Below, piece after piece: positions 24,428-33,539 of a stretch of 40,750 nucleotides of DNA. The position numbers were made by a program, and so were the translations under genes. Below the pieces are notes generated by a model. That model did no database searches, was not told the origin of the DNA, and saw nothing but the letters and a program-made list of their open reading frames with translations. How positions within the stretch are numbered: position 1 is the stretch's first letter; every line of letters starts with the position of its first letter. Origin of the DNA: Pirellulales bacterium (GTDB lineage: Bacteria; Planctomycetota; Planctomycetia; Pirellulales; JAEUIK01); assembly GCA_019694455.1 (NCBI GenBank), contig JAIBBY010000046.1:1-40750 (forward strand), in the 5' to 3' direction.

Positions 24428-26199
24428 CGCGCCACCTCGCGCGTCCGGAAAAACAAAAATCCCGCGATGAAGATCGGCACGAGATACGCGATGCCCTTCA
24501 CCACATGCGTCCACAAGAGGTCGGCGGGGATGTCGAAACCGTAGGCCACATAGTCCACGTTGCTCAGACCGGCGAAGTCGGGCACGATGGCCAGCACCTT
24601 GCCCAGCGCGAAGCGGAACGCCTGGTCGCACATGTTGATGAATGTCGTGCCGGGTCCCGGCTCCAGCGGCACCGTGACGTTCATGCGCGAGACGATGCGA
24701 TACAGCGCCTCGACCGGCCCGCCGCCCAGGAATGTGCCCGTGGAAATCTGCTGCAAAAAGGGAATAAAGAAGCCGGCGATCACCCCGGCCAAGGTGGCGA
24801 GCATCGCCACGGCGCCGTTGAGGAAGGTGCTGAACATCACGCCGGCGGCGGTGACCAGCATCATCTGCAGCCACATGCCGAGATAGCCTTTGATGAAATT
24901 CTGCGTGAACGAGGCGTCGCTGGCGCGGATGTAAACATCGGGCTGCGCCATGCCGAAGTATTGGCCGGGCTGCAGGCATTGCAGTTCGACCTGCAAGCGG
25001 CCGTCAGCGACCAGATCGCGATACAAATCGAGCGGGTTGCCGTCGGCGTCGGAGAGGCGGGCCGGAATATGGTGGACGTCGGTGGTGAATTCCTTGGCGA
25101 TGAAATTGCGGGCGGCGCTCGCTTTGCCCGTCTGCGGATTGCGCAACACGAGCGAGCCGAGAATGCCCTTCTCGATGTCTCCCTTGTGGGTGCGGAAGAC
25201 GCGAATGGTCATTTCGATCGGCAAGCCGCCGGCCAGTTGATCGGCGGAGAGATTATCAAAACCCCAGACGGCCGTGGCCAGCGTGCCTCCCTCGATGTAG
25301 CTGCGGTAGGTCCATTCCTCGCCGACGTTCACTCCCTTAGCGATCGGACTGCCGGTGCGATCGCGGAAGGCGAGCTTGCCGTAGATGGGCACTCGCGCGA
25401 CCAGCATGCCGATCGGGGGGGTGACCACAAATTGGTCTCCCTCCTGCCGCACGCCGTGGTAATGTCCCTGTTCCGTGTCGGTCCGGCCAACGCCGTTGGC
25501 GTCGACAAACACTTGATGGCGATGATTGCTGGCGAGTTCGGTTTGGCCGCGAAAACCGCCGTCTTCCTCGGCTGAAATGGGGGTCATCCGGCTGGCCACG
25601 ATTGTATGCGTGTGATCGAGTCCGCGGACCACGAAGAAGTAGCTCACCACGCCGGTGACCGCGAGCATCGCGGTGCCCACTGCCCCGAACCCGAGCATGC
25701 GGCCAAGCACCAGTTCGCTGGGGCGCACCGGCTTGGTGACCACGGTGTAGATCGTGCGATTTTGAATGTCGGACGGCAGGCTGAACACGCTGACGAACAG
25801 CCCCAAAAGCAGCGCCAGATAGCTGGTGGTGGTGAGCACAAAGCTCAGATAGAGCCGGGCAGGCTCGTCGCTGGCGGTGTCGAGAAACCAGCCGGCGAAC
25901 AACAGCACCAAAATAAAGACACCAAACGCCACCAGCACGCGGCGATGGATGGCTTCTTTAATCGATAAGCGCGCGAGAGCGATTACCCGGCGGGGCGAAA
26001 TGCGCAACAGGTCGCCGAGCGCGGCGCCGAGACCCGAAAGCGTGATTTCCAGCGCCCGGACTGGCCCATTGCGCACCGCGGCGATAAAGAACGCCAAAAG
26101 CAGCGCCGCCAGCGCGAGTAGTCCAACCACCTGCAGCCAGGTGTTGAGGGCCTCGGGCAGCCATTGGCCAAAGGGAAGTGGTTCCGTTTCGAGGACCAT
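24424..26199 (-). CDS. ABC transporter permease with large insert
   Basis: A 591-residue membrane protein. A first hydrophobic segment is near residues 20-42, then a cytoplasmic stretch with RVIALARLSIKEAIHRRVLVAFGVF, a motif common to ABC-2 type permeases, followed by three or more spans to about residue 200 (including VVTKPVRPSELVLGRMLGF). Residues about 205-420 form a large hydrophilic domain that begins near VVRGLDHTHT, likely extracytoplasmic. Several spans close the protein (MLVTAAGVMFSTFLNGAVAML, then FIAGFLFF near the end). The ATPase gene lies 49 bases upstream and the unknown membrane-anchored protein overlaps downstream. The exported substrate is not evident. Confidence 0.82.
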   Translation of the reverse strand: MVLETEPLPFGQWLPEALNTWLQVVGLLALAALLLAFFIAAVRNGPVRALEITLSGLGAALGDLLRISPRRVIALARLSIKEAIHRRVLVAFGVFILVLLFAGWFLDTASDEPARLYLSFVLTTTSYLALLLGLFVSVFSLPSDIQNRTIYTVVTKPVRPSELVLGRMLGFGAVGTAMLAVTGVVSYFFVVRGLDHTHTIVASRMTPISAEEDGGFRGQTELASNHRHQVFVDANGVGRTDTEQGHYHGVRQEGDQFVVTPPIGMLVARVPIYGKLAFRDRTGSPIAKGVNVGEEWTYRSYIEGGTLATAVWGFDNLSADQLAGGLPIEMTIRVFRTHKGDIEKGILGSLVLRNPQTGKASAARNFIAKEFTTDVHHIPARLSDADGNPLDLYRDLVADGRLQVELQCLQPGQYFGMAQPDVYIRASDASFTQNFIKGYLGMWLQMMLVTAAGVMFSTFLNGAVAMLATLAGVIAGFFIPFLQQISTGTFLGGGPVEALYRIVSRMNVTVPLEPGPGTTFINMCDQAFRFALGKVLAIVPDFAGLSNVDYVAYGFDIPADLLWTHVVKGIAYLVPIFIAGFLFFRTREVAR

Positions 26200-26248
26200 G
26201 CCTAATTCCGTGTTCCGCTTACCGTCAACAGGCCGCCGATCATTCCGC

Positions 26249-27190
26249 CTAGTTCTTGGCGCCGCCAGATTGCGAGGTCACCGGTTCGCTGGGTGAGTTC
26301 GCGGTGATGCGCCTTCCCGGTCGTGCTTCGCTGTCCATCACGATCTTGAGGAACAGTTCCTCAAGGGTGGTGGTGGGGTTTTCCATGCTGAGCACCTGGC
26401 CGTTGTTGCGGCGAATGACATCGGCAATTTGATTCTTCGCTTCCTCGCTCAGACCAGCGGCGCGGATCTGCACCTCGTCGCGAATCTTGAGCAGGCTGTC
26501 GACGCGTCCCAGTTCTTTAAGCTCGCCCTGATGGAGAATCGCGATGCGGTCGCAGACGTCTTGCACGTCCGCGAGCAAATGGCTCGACAAAAGCACTGTT
26601 TTGCCTTGGTCGCGCAGCTTGATAATCAGGTCTTTGATCTCGCGCGTGCCGATCGGATCGAGGCCGCTGGTGGGTTCGTCGAGCAGGATCAACTCGGGGT
26701 CGTTGATTAACGCTTGGGCCAAGCCAATTCGGCGGACCATTCCTTTGGAATACTCGCGCAGTTGCCGCCGCCGGGCGCCGCTCAGACCGACCAGTTCGAT
26801 CAGTTCGTTGGTGCGTTCACGGCGCACCCGAGCCGACATGTCGAACAGCCGGCCGTAGAAGTCGAGCGTCTCTTCGGCATTCAAAAAGCGGTATAGATAC
26901 GACTCTTCTGGCAGATAGCCGATGCGCTCGTTCTTGGTGACATCGGTGGCCGCCTTGCCAAACACCAACGCCTCGCCACTGGTGGGAAACAGCAGTCCCA
27001 GCAGCAGCTTCATCGTGGTGGTCTTGCCCGAGCCGTTGGGGCCCAAGAGGCCAAATACCTCGCCGCGTCGCACTTCGAGGTCTAGCGCCTTGAGCGCGCG
27101 GACCTTTTGGCGACCCCAGAAATCGCGATAAACCTTGGAGAGGTTTCGAGTTTGGACGATCGTTTCAGACTCGCGGGGCGGTCGCTCCAT
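26249..27190 (-). CDS. ABC transporter ATP-binding protein
   Basis: A 313-residue ABC ATPase of the exporter type (CcmA/NatA-like). Walker A is GPNGSGKTT (50-58), the signature is [10 protein letters not shown] (from 147), Walker B is LILLDEP (167-173), and the switch histidine is in [10 protein letters not shown]. The signature replaces LSGGQ with YSKGM, which is common in this family. The C-terminal 80 residues form the usual regulatory region. I chose the ATG at 27190, since the frame further upstream lacks domain sequence. It is the first gene of a three-gene operon with the permease and a membrane-anchored protein. Confidence 0.93.
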   Translation of the reverse strand: MERPPRESETIVQTRNLSKVYRDFWGRQKVRALKALDLEVRRGEVFGLLGPNGSGKTTTMKLLLGLLFPTSGEALVFGKAATDVTKNERIGYLPEESYLYRFLNAEETLDFYGRLFDMSARVRRERTNELIELVGLSGARRRQLREYSKGMVRRIGLAQALINDPELILLDEPTSGLDPIGTREIKDLIIKLRDQGKTVLLSSHLLADVQDVCDRIAILHQGELKELGRVDSLLKIRDEVQIRAAGLSEEAKNQIADVIRRNNGQVLSMENPTTTLEELFLKIVMDSEARPGRRITANSPSEPVTSQSGGAKN

Positions 27191-27653
27191 ACGTTTGGCT
27201 CGCGGCGGTCGGAATGAGACAGTAAGAAAAGTAACGCCCAGCGGGGGGCGATAGTGACGGGGGCCCGGCACGAGTGGGATCGACTTGCGCCAATCTGTGG
27301 CGCACATTCACTTTACGCCGCTCGTGCTAGTCGGGTTCGCGCCGCGCGGTCGCTTGACCGGTACGGCGCGAAAACCGGAATGTTGCATCATAGGTGAGCC
27401 TGATAGCAGCCTCAAGCGCCATGTTCGTGCCGCAATCGGCGACAGGCGAAATCGAGCAGGAGCTATTCGTCGCGATTATCAGGCGACTCCAACCGCACGA
27501 AGAAACTCCGGTGTGAGTAGCCAACCGTTGCCAGACATTTCAACCGCGGTTGAGGGCCAAGGGCGGTTTCCTCTATACTGTTTGGCTTGATTTTGCGGGC
27601 GAAAGCGAAGTAGTGCAGGCAACCAGCGCAAAGAAAGACAGAGGAACTCAATT
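27191..27653. other. Intergenic region between divergent ABC operon and sat
   Basis: About 460 bases. It holds the sat promoter and leader at its right end. An open frame of about 100 codons crosses it, but with no recognisable features. Nothing else was seen. Confidence 0.6.
27550..27579 (+). promoter_or_regulatory. Sigma70-like promoter of sat
   Basis: TTGAGG (27550-27555) and TATACT (27574-27579) are 18 bases apart; the -10 box matches five of six. Transcription from here would give a leader of roughly 70 bases before the sat ATG, which has AGAGGA as ribosome site. Confidence 0.6.
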
Positions 27654-28913
27654 ATGGCCGGCCTGATCCCCCCCCATGGCGGACTTGATGCACCGCTAGA
27701 TCTCACGATTCCGGAAGCGGAGCGCAAGGCCTTTCTGGCGGAGGCCGCCAATTTGACCAAAGTGCCAGTGTCGGACGCCGATCTTTCGACGGTCTATCGC
27801 TTTGGCGATGGCGCCTTGAGCCCGCTGACCGGCCCCATGGACCGCGCCACCTACAACCGCGTGCTGGACGAGGCCTGCATCGAAAACGGCGGCAAGCGCT
27901 ACGCCTGGACCATTCCGCTCAGTTTTCCGGTCACCAGCGAACTGGCGGCCAAGCTCAAGCCCGGGCAAAAGGTGGCGCTGGTCAATAGCGCCGGTGAGCC
28001 GGTCGCCGAGTTGACACTGAGCGACGTGTTTGAGTGGGACAAGCCGCGCTATATCAAATCGGTGTACGGCACCGAGCGAACCGATCATCCCGGCGCCGAC
28101 ATGGTGCTGAAGGGGGACGCGGACAAGACGCATTTGATCGGAGGCAAGATTCGCACCTTGCCGCAGCCCAAGAACCCGCGTTTTGGCAAATATGTGCTGT
28201 CCCCGCGCGAAGTGCGCGAGTTGTTGGCCAAGAAGGGCTGGGATCGGGTCGTGGCGTTCCAAACGCGCAACCCGCTGCATCGCGCGCATGAGTACGCGTT
28301 GGTTTACGGCCTGGAAAGCTTGCTGCGCGACGGCCACAACGCCGGCGCCTGCCTCAATCCCTTGATTGGCGAAACCAAAGGCGACGATGTGCCCGCCGCC
28401 ACGCGGATGGAAACGTACGAGGCGCTGATCGAGTCGCGCGGGCTGGGCGAGGGGGACAGCGACCAGGAGCTGTGGGGGCCACGCAACGAGTCGGTGCCCG
28501 ACCGCACGATCTTGCTGGGCATGGACATCAAGATGTTCTACGGCGGGCCAAAAGAGGCGGTGATGCACAGCATCTACCGTCAGAATTTTGGTTTCACCAA
28601 TATCGTGATTGGCCGCAAGCACGCCGATGTGCCATACGCTGATGGCACATCGATCTGGGGCGACTTCGACGCTCAGGAGATGTTTGGCAAACTGGGCGGC
28701 GACCTGAAGATTCAGCCGGTCAAAGTCGGCTTTGCCGCCTTCTACGAGTCGCTGGGGCGCGTCGACCTGACGCAGAACCACAAGGAGGAGAAGCCGGTTT
28801 CGATCTCTGGCAAGGACGTCCGCAAGGCGCTGGTCGAAGGTCGGGAAGTCGATCCGCGGATCATGCGACCGACCACCTCGCGCATCTTGGCCAAGGCGAT
28901 GGCCGGAAAGTAG
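27654..28913 (+). CDS. sat: Sulfate adenylyltransferase (ATP sulfurylase)
   Basis: A 419-residue homo-oligomeric-type ATP sulfurylase that converts sulfate and ATP to adenosine 5'-phosphosulfate. The active-site motif is [11 protein letters not shown] (203-213), with [12 protein letters not shown] (GRDHAG-like, near residue 320) later. The N-terminal PUA-like domain includes [13 protein letters not shown]. Length suits the bacterial/archaeal form without an APS kinase domain. A run of eight C (27668-27675) lies in codons 5-7. A promoter and a strong terminator flank it, so it appears to be a single-gene unit, near an APS reductase gene on the other strand with which it forms an assimilatory pathway. 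Confidence 0.95.
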   Translation: MAGLIPPHGGLDAPLDLTIPEAERKAFLAEAANLTKVPVSDADLSTVYRFGDGALSPLTGPMDRATYNRVLDEACIENGGKRYAWTIPLSFPVTSELAAKLKPGQKVALVNSAGEPVAELTLSDVFEWDKPRYIKSVYGTERTDHPGADMVLKGDADKTHLIGGKIRTLPQPKNPRFGKYVLSPREVRELLAKKGWDRVVAFQTRNPLHRAHEYALVYGLESLLRDGHNAGACLNPLIGETKGDDVPAATRMETYEALIESRGLGEGDSDQELWGPRNESVPDRTILLGMDIKMFYGGPKEAVMHSIYRQNFGFTNIVIGRKHADVPYADGTSIWGDFDAQEMFGKLGGDLKIQPVKVGFAAFYESLGRVDLTQNHKEEKPVSISGKDVRKALVEGREVDPRIMRPTTSRILAKAMAGK

Positions 28914-28946
28914 TCAGCGGACGCACGCTGGACAAGCAGCAGCTAC

Positions 28947-28983
28947 AAGAGCCTCGGGAGTTCGATCTCGGGGCTCTTTTTTT
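28947..28983 (+). terminator. Intrinsic terminator of sat
   Basis: AAGAGCC (28947-28953) pairs with GGCTCTT (28972-28978), with an inner GAG/CTC pairing, and a run of seven T (28977-28983) closes it. It lies about 35 bases after the sat stop. Confidence 0.88.
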
Positions 28984-29017
28984 GCGCAATGAGCGCTTGT
29001 TGCTGTCAGCCGCCGCG

Positions 29018-29449
29018 CTAGATGTAGTACATATCCTCGGCGCTGCGAGACGCGCGATCGACTAGGTCGGCGAACGTGATCTCGCGCAGCATGCGCTCTT
29101 CGACTTCGGTGATTTCGCGCCAAACCTCGGTCAGCACTCGACCAGCCGGCGAATCGGGGGCCGAGGCGCTGACGGCGGCCATTTCGCGGGGACCTTCGAT
29201 CACCGTCATCACCTCGCCGAGCGAGATTTCTGCCGGGTCCTTGGCCAATTGATAGCCGCCGGCGGCGCCGCGCGTGCTGCTGACAAAACCGGCTCCCTTG
29301 AGTTGCAACAAGATCTGCACCAAGAAGCGGGCGGGCACCCCGTGATCTTCGGCGATTTTGCGAATGCGCACCGGCTCGCCCGAGCCATAGCTGGACGCCA
29401 ACTCCAGCATGGCGATACAGGCGTACTCGGTTTTGGCCGAAACTCGCAC
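29018..29449 (-). CDS. Rrf2 family transcriptional regulator
   Basis: A 143-residue Rrf2 protein. The N-terminus (KTEYACIAMLELASSYG) leads to a winged helix-turn-helix: IRKIAEDHGVPARFLVQILLQLKGAGFVSSTRGAAGGYQLAK. The cysteines that hold the Fe-S cluster in IscR and NsrR are absent, so it is more like CymR, which senses cysteine supply through a partner enzyme. It sits between sat and an APS reductase gene, on the same strand as the reductase and downstream of it, which suggests control of sulfur assimilation; this is inference. The start is GTG at 29449 without a strong ribosome site. Confidence 0.88.
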   Translation of the reverse strand: MRVSAKTEYACIAMLELASSYGSGEPVRIRKIAEDHGVPARFLVQILLQLKGAGFVSSTRGAAGGYQLAKDPAEISLGEVMTVIEGPREMAAVSASAPDSPAGRVLTEVWREITEVEERMLREITFADLVDRASRSAEDMYYI

Positions 29450-29546
29450 GGTTGGCTGCTCGGAAGTAAGTGCTGATGACTTAGGGGCAAAGCGCCCGCA
29501 AGAGTTGTGCCCTCAGGTCGTCACCAATCGGTCTGTCGGCCAACTC

Positions 29547-30359
29547 TTAATGGCTTTCGAGCGTGTGCAATCCGCATTCGCGTTTGCCTGTGCCGCTCCA
29601 GCGGCCCGCCCGCTCGTCTTCTCCCGCCGTGACGGCGCGGGTGCAAGGCCAGCAGCCGATGCTGGTGTAGCCTTGGTCGTGCAGCGGGTTGTAGGGAATC
29701 TTCTCGTCGACGATCAGCTTCCAGACATCCTTCTTGGTCCAGTTGGCCAAGGGGCTGATCTTCACCAAACCAAATTTACGGTCCCAGCCAACGATGGCGG
29801 CCTTGGCGCGATCGCTGCTTTGATCGCGGCGGATACCGCTCATCCAGGCGTTGAGGCCAGTTGAAGCCTCGCGCAGCACCGATAGTTTTCGTTCGGCGCA
29901 GCAACGGTCGGGATCGGACTTGTAGACCGGACCACCGTTGGCGGCCTCGTATTCGGCGACCGATAGCTTGGGGCGCCGCAGTTCGACGTTCACCCCGTAG
30001 CGCTCGGCGATGCGATCGCGCAGTTCGAGCGTTTCTTTGAATTGATAGCCCGTGTCCAGGTTGAACACGTAAACGCTGGGGTCGATCTTGGCCAGGTAAT
30101 GAATGATGACGCAGCCCTCGGGACCAAAGGCGGTCGCCATGCCTAGCTTAGGCTGATAGTGCTGCGCGGCCCAGCGAATGATCTCCTCGGGCGAGGAGTC
30201 TTCCAGCTTCAGGCTTTGCTCTTTGAGCCAAGCCAAGCCTTCTTGCGTGATGGTGCGAATGCCGTCAGATCCCGCCGGTCCTGGAACAGGAACCTGGCTC
30301 GCGGAAGCGGGCACGCTAGTGGCGGCGTTCGACATGAGCAGTGTTGCCGGAGGGGTCAT
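29547..30359 (-). CDS. cysH: Adenylyl-sulfate (APS) reductase, CysH family
   Basis: A 270-residue reductase that makes sulfite from activated sulfate. The family ATP-pyrophosphatase-like core includes ATAFGPEGCVIIHYL and VYVFNLDTGYQF. The catalytic cysteine is C262 in KRECGLH. CC at 153-154 (DRCCAERK) and CWPC at 236-239 are the four ligands of the [4Fe-4S] cluster found in APS-type, not PAPS-type, reductases; no APS kinase is needed, and none is in the window. The first 30 residues are low in complexity; starts at 30359 (MTPPATLL) and 30335 (MSNAATS) are both possible. It precedes the Rrf2 gene by about 97 bases. Confidence 0.93.
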   Translation of the reverse strand: MTPPATLLMSNAATSVPASASQVPVPGPAGSDGIRTITQEGLAWLKEQSLKLEDSSPEEIIRWAAQHYQPKLGMATAFGPEGCVIIHYLAKIDPSVYVFNLDTGYQFKETLELRDRIAERYGVNVELRRPKLSVAEYEAANGGPVYKSDPDRCCAERKLSVLREASTGLNAWMSGIRRDQSSDRAKAAIVGWDRKFGLVKISPLANWTKKDVWKLIVDEKIPYNPLHDQGYTSIGCWPCTRAVTAGEDERAGRWSGTGKRECGLHTLESH

Positions 30360-30387
30360 GGCACTTGCTTTCGCTTTGGGAAAGCCA

Positions 30388-30416
30388 ATCCTATGAATGT
30401 TACTCTACTAAGTCAA
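30388..30416 (-). promoter_or_regulatory. Sigma70-like promoter of cysH
   Basis: On the minus strand TTGACT (30411-30416, five of six) and TAGGAT (30388-30393, four of six) are 17 bases apart, about 30 bases before the cysH start. GACTTAG in this promoter also occurs, in the opposite orientation, upstream of the Rrf2 gene (plus-strand GACTTAG near 29478), so it may belong to a regulator site. Confidence 0.6.
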
Positions 30417-30594
30417 CAATCACTATTATCGGTTCGATTTGCATCGATACTCCACCTTTTGCCGGCCGTGCCGCCTATGCCAGCATGGAGCGCATGCTGC
30501 GACAAGGTGTTACGCGGCAAAGGCTTGACGATGTGCCGCCGACCGGTCACCATCGCCACTTTGTGCTGAAAACTGGCCCCGGACCCAAGCGGAT

Positions 30595-32085
30595 ATGGCC
30601 AATCAGGTCTACTTGGCCGTTGATCTTGGCGCCTCTAGCGGGCGTGTGCTGTCGGCATCGTTTGATGGTCGCCGGCTATCGATCGACGAGACGCACCGTT
30701 TTGAGAATGGGCCCGTCCGCGTGGGTACGTCGATCTTTTGGGACCTGCTGGGGCTCTGGCGCGAGGTGCTGATTGGTCTGCGAGCCGCCGGCCAGCTCCA
30801 CGGCCGAGCGGTCGCCAGCGTGGGAGTTGACACCTGGGGGGTCGACTTTGGCCTGTTGACCAGTGACCAGTTGCTGCTCTCGAATCCGTATCACTACCGC
30901 GACGCGCGGACTCATGGCGTCATGGAACGAGCGATCGACGAATTAGGACGCGAGGCGATTTTCGCGGAAACCGGCTTGCAGTTCTTGCAGTTCAATACGC
31001 TGTTCCAACTGCTGGCGATGAAATGGTCTGGCTCCTCGTTGTTGGAAGTGGCGCATCGGCTGCTGATGATGCCCGACCTGTTTCACTGGCTCCTTTCCGG
31101 CCAGCGGACGAACGAGCGGACCAACGCCAGCACCACGCAGTTTTACAATCCACAAACGGCAGATTGGGCCTTCAACCTGCTTGAAACGTGCGGACTGCGC
31201 ACCGACATTCTCGGCGACATCGTCGAACCTGGCACGTCGCTCGGGGCGCTTTTGCCAATGGTGCGCGAGGAAACTGGTCTGAGCGCGGCACAGGTGATTT
31301 TGCCCGCCACGCACGATACCGGGTCGGCGGTCGCGGCCGTGCCGGCAGGTCCTGAATCGGGGCGCTGGTGCTTCATCAGTTCCGGGACCTGGTCGCTGAT
31401 GGGGGCGGAACTGTCGGCGCCGGTGCTAAGCGCTGCCTGCCGCGAGGCCAATTTCACCAACGAAGTTGGCGCGAACCAAACGATTCGCCTGCTGAAGAAT
31501 ATTGGCGGGCTATGGCTGTTGCAGCAGTCGCGCGCCGCTTGGAAAAAACAGGGGCGCGCCTGGTCGTGGGACGAACTGGCCGCCATGGCCGCGGAGGCGC
31601 CGCCGCTCGCCTCGCTGATTGACCCGGATTATCAGGGCTTCTTGTCACCCAGCGACATGCCTGCGGCGATTCGAGATTATTGCCGCGACACTCGGCAGCC
31701 GGTTCCGCAAGACGAGCGCGCGGTGACGCGAACGATCATCGAGAGCCTGGCGCTCAAATATCGCTATGTGCTGGAGGCGCTGGAGCGCCTGGTCGGCTAC
31801 GCGTTCGACACGATACACATTATCGGCGGCGGCACAAAGAACCGGCTGCTCTGTCAGGCGACAGCCGATGCCTGCGGCCGCCGTGTGGTGGCAGGTCCGG
31901 TCGAGGCGACCGCCATTGGCAACGCGCTGGTGCAGGCGATCGCGGCGGGGTCGATTGGCAATCTGCAAGATGGTCGACGCGTGGTGCGCGAGTCGTTTGC
32001 GACAAACGAGTATGCGCCGCGCGACACCGCGCGGTGGAGCGAGGCCTACCAGCGGTTTCAAGCCTTGATGACGGCGACCCCGTAA
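30595..32085 (+). CDS. rhaB: Rhamnulokinase (FGGY family)
   Basis: A 496-residue FGGY sugar kinase, most like rhamnulokinase, which phosphorylates L-rhamnulose. The ATPase fold starts with YLAVDLGASSGRVL, and GVDTWGVDFGLL and the YHYRDART segment are typical of RhaB. HIIGGGTKNRLLCQATADACGRRVVAGPVEATAIGNALVQ near residues 405-445 is the adenosine-binding FGGY signature. CFISSGTWSLMG is also characteristic. Length fits the family. No rhaA or rhaD lies beside it, so other rhamnose genes must be elsewhere. The Gfo/Idh/MocA gene follows after 35 bases and is probably co-transcribed. Divergent from cysH. Confidence 0.9.
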   Translation: MANQVYLAVDLGASSGRVLSASFDGRRLSIDETHRFENGPVRVGTSIFWDLLGLWREVLIGLRAAGQLHGRAVASVGVDTWGVDFGLLTSDQLLLSNPYHYRDARTHGVMERAIDELGREAIFAETGLQFLQFNTLFQLLAMKWSGSSLLEVAHRLLMMPDLFHWLLSGQRTNERTNASTTQFYNPQTADWAFNLLETCGLRTDILGDIVEPGTSLGALLPMVREETGLSAAQVILPATHDTGSAVAAVPAGPESGRWCFISSGTWSLMGAELSAPVLSAACREANFTNEVGANQTIRLLKNIGGLWLLQQSRAAWKKQGRAWSWDELAAMAAEAPPLASLIDPDYQGFLSPSDMPAAIRDYCRDTRQPVPQDERAVTRTIIESLALKYRYVLEALERLVGYAFDTIHIIGGGTKNRLLCQATADACGRRVVAGPVEATAIGNALVQAIAAGSIGNLQDGRRVVRESFATNEYAPRDTARWSEAYQRFQALMTATP

Positions 32086-32120
32086 AAGACGAATCCTCAC
32101 GACTCAACAAGAAGCGCGCC

Positions 32121-33167
32121 ATGGTCAATGTCGGCATTGTCGGTATCGGGTTTATGGGCCTGATTCACTATCTGGCCTATCAGCGGATAAGTGGCGCGCG
32201 GGTGGCAGCAATTGCGTCGCGCGACCCCAAGAAGCTCGCGGGAGACTGGCGCGGAATTAAAGGTAATTTTGGGCCCGCTGGCTCGCAGATGGATTTGGGC
32301 AATGTTCGCCGCTACGCCGAGCTCGATACGCTGCTGTCGGATTCCACCATCGATCTGGTCGATATTTGCCTGCCGCCGGCGCTGCATGCCGAGGCGGCAA
32401 TCGCGGCTCTGCGGGCAGGCAAGCATGTGTTGTGCGAAAAGCCGATGGCGCTGAATTCCAAGGACGCCGCGCGGATGATGGCGGCCGCTGAAAAGGCGGG
32501 GCGCCTGTTGATGGTGGCCCATGTGTTGCCGTTTTTCCCGGAGTACGCCTTTGCGCTTGCGGCAATTCAATCGGGCCGCTACGGCCGGCTGCTGGGCGGA
32601 CACTTTCGCCGGATTATTTCTGACCCGCTCTGGATCAAGGATTTTTACGATCCGGACCAAGTCGGCGGACCGGTGATTGATTTGCATGTGCATGACGCGC
32701 ATTTCATTCGCGCGATCGCTGGCATGCCACAGGCGGTGTTCAGCAGTGGGCGATTGCGACCTGGCACAGAGGTCGTTGAGTTCGTCAATACGCAGTTCTT
32801 GTATCCAGCCGGCGGGCCGACCATCACCGCCGCCAGCGGCGTGATTCACCAGCAAGGGCGTGGATTTGCGCACGGATACGAGATTTATCTGGAAAAGGGG
32901 ACACTCTTGTTCGACTTTGCCGCGCTGGCCGACGGCGCGCAGGCCACTCCGCTGACCGTGCTCGGCAAAGGGGGCAAAGTGACGCGTCCCGCCTTGGGGG
33001 CGAGCGATCCGCTCGATGGCTTCGTCGCCGAGTTGAAAGAGGCTTGCCGAGCTGTCCAGCGTGGCCAGCCTTCGAGCACGCTCAGTGGAGAACTTGCGCG
33101 CGACGCTTTGGTGCTGTGCGAACGGCAATCGCGATCGGTCCGCACGGGCAAAATCGTGCGCATGTAG
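32121..33167 (+). CDS. Gfo/Idh/MocA family oxidoreductase
   Basis: A 348-residue NAD(P)-dependent oxidoreductase. The Rossmann motif is VGIVGIGFMG (residues 4-13), and CEKPMAL (105-111) is the conserved EKP loop. The C-terminal domain has GGPVIDLHVHDAHFIRAIAG, with the Asp and His of the D-x-x-x-H catalytic pattern. Such enzymes act on sugars or inositols; the substrate is unknown, though the upstream rhaB gene suggests a sugar role. The ATG at 32121 starts directly at the Rossmann fold. Confidence 0.9.
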   Translation: MVNVGIVGIGFMGLIHYLAYQRISGARVAAIASRDPKKLAGDWRGIKGNFGPAGSQMDLGNVRRYAELDTLLSDSTIDLVDICLPPALHAEAAIAALRAGKHVLCEKPMALNSKDAARMMAAAEKAGRLLMVAHVLPFFPEYAFALAAIQSGRYGRLLGGHFRRIISDPLWIKDFYDPDQVGGPVIDLHVHDAHFIRAIAGMPQAVFSSGRLRPGTEVVEFVNTQFLYPAGGPTITAASGVIHQQGRGFAHGYEIYLEKGTLLFDFAALADGAQATPLTVLGKGGKVTRPALGASDPLDGFVAELKEACRAVQRGQPSSTLSGELARDALVLCERQSRSVRTGKIVRM

Positions 33168-33539
33168 CGGTTATGCGCCGGTCAAGTCACCCCCACTGGC
33201 GAGCGGGGGCGAGCTGTCGCCTCGTGTGTCTGCGACCGCCTGTATCGCAGCCGCAGCGGCGGCTCGCGCGCACGGCAAGTTCGCTAGTTTCCGCACGGCA
33301 GGACACAGGGTATGCGCGTTGTAACGGTAGACGCGGACACGTTTTCAAACGCTTTTTTTGACCACCAGCCAACCGTGTCCTATACTCCAGTTGGCCGAAC
33401 TGCTAGACCCGCATTCGGCGCTGCCACCAAGCTTAGCCCTCTGCGATTGCCTTGGCCTTGGATTTCTATGGGAACGGAAATCCCGGGTGACGCTGCGGAA
33501 CGCCACCGCGCTGGCAACTCGCTCTGATGGAAATACCGA
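33168..33539. other. Intergenic region before the S41 protease gene
   Basis: About 370 bases with no supported gene. It contains a well-formed promoter at 33358-33386 and a leader of about 150 bases; I saw no riboswitch-like fold by eye. Confidence 0.6.
33358..33386 (+). promoter_or_regulatory. Sigma70-like promoter of the S41 protease gene
   Basis: TTGACC (33358-33363) and TATACT (33381-33386) are exactly 17 bases apart, each five of six against consensus. The start codon is about 150 bases downstream, so the leader is long. Confidence 0.72.

Noticed and set aside
23318..24544. 408-codon plus-strand frame opposite the ABC operon
   Set aside because: Fully antisense to two supported genes, rich in Arg, Ala and His as expected of a reversed high-GC frame, with no domain.
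24409..25575. 388-codon plus-strand frame opposite the permease
   Set aside because: Antisense to a membrane protein; composition mirrors the permease codons.
27696..28781. 361-codon minus-strand frame inside sat
   Set aside because: Antisense to a clearly recognised enzyme.
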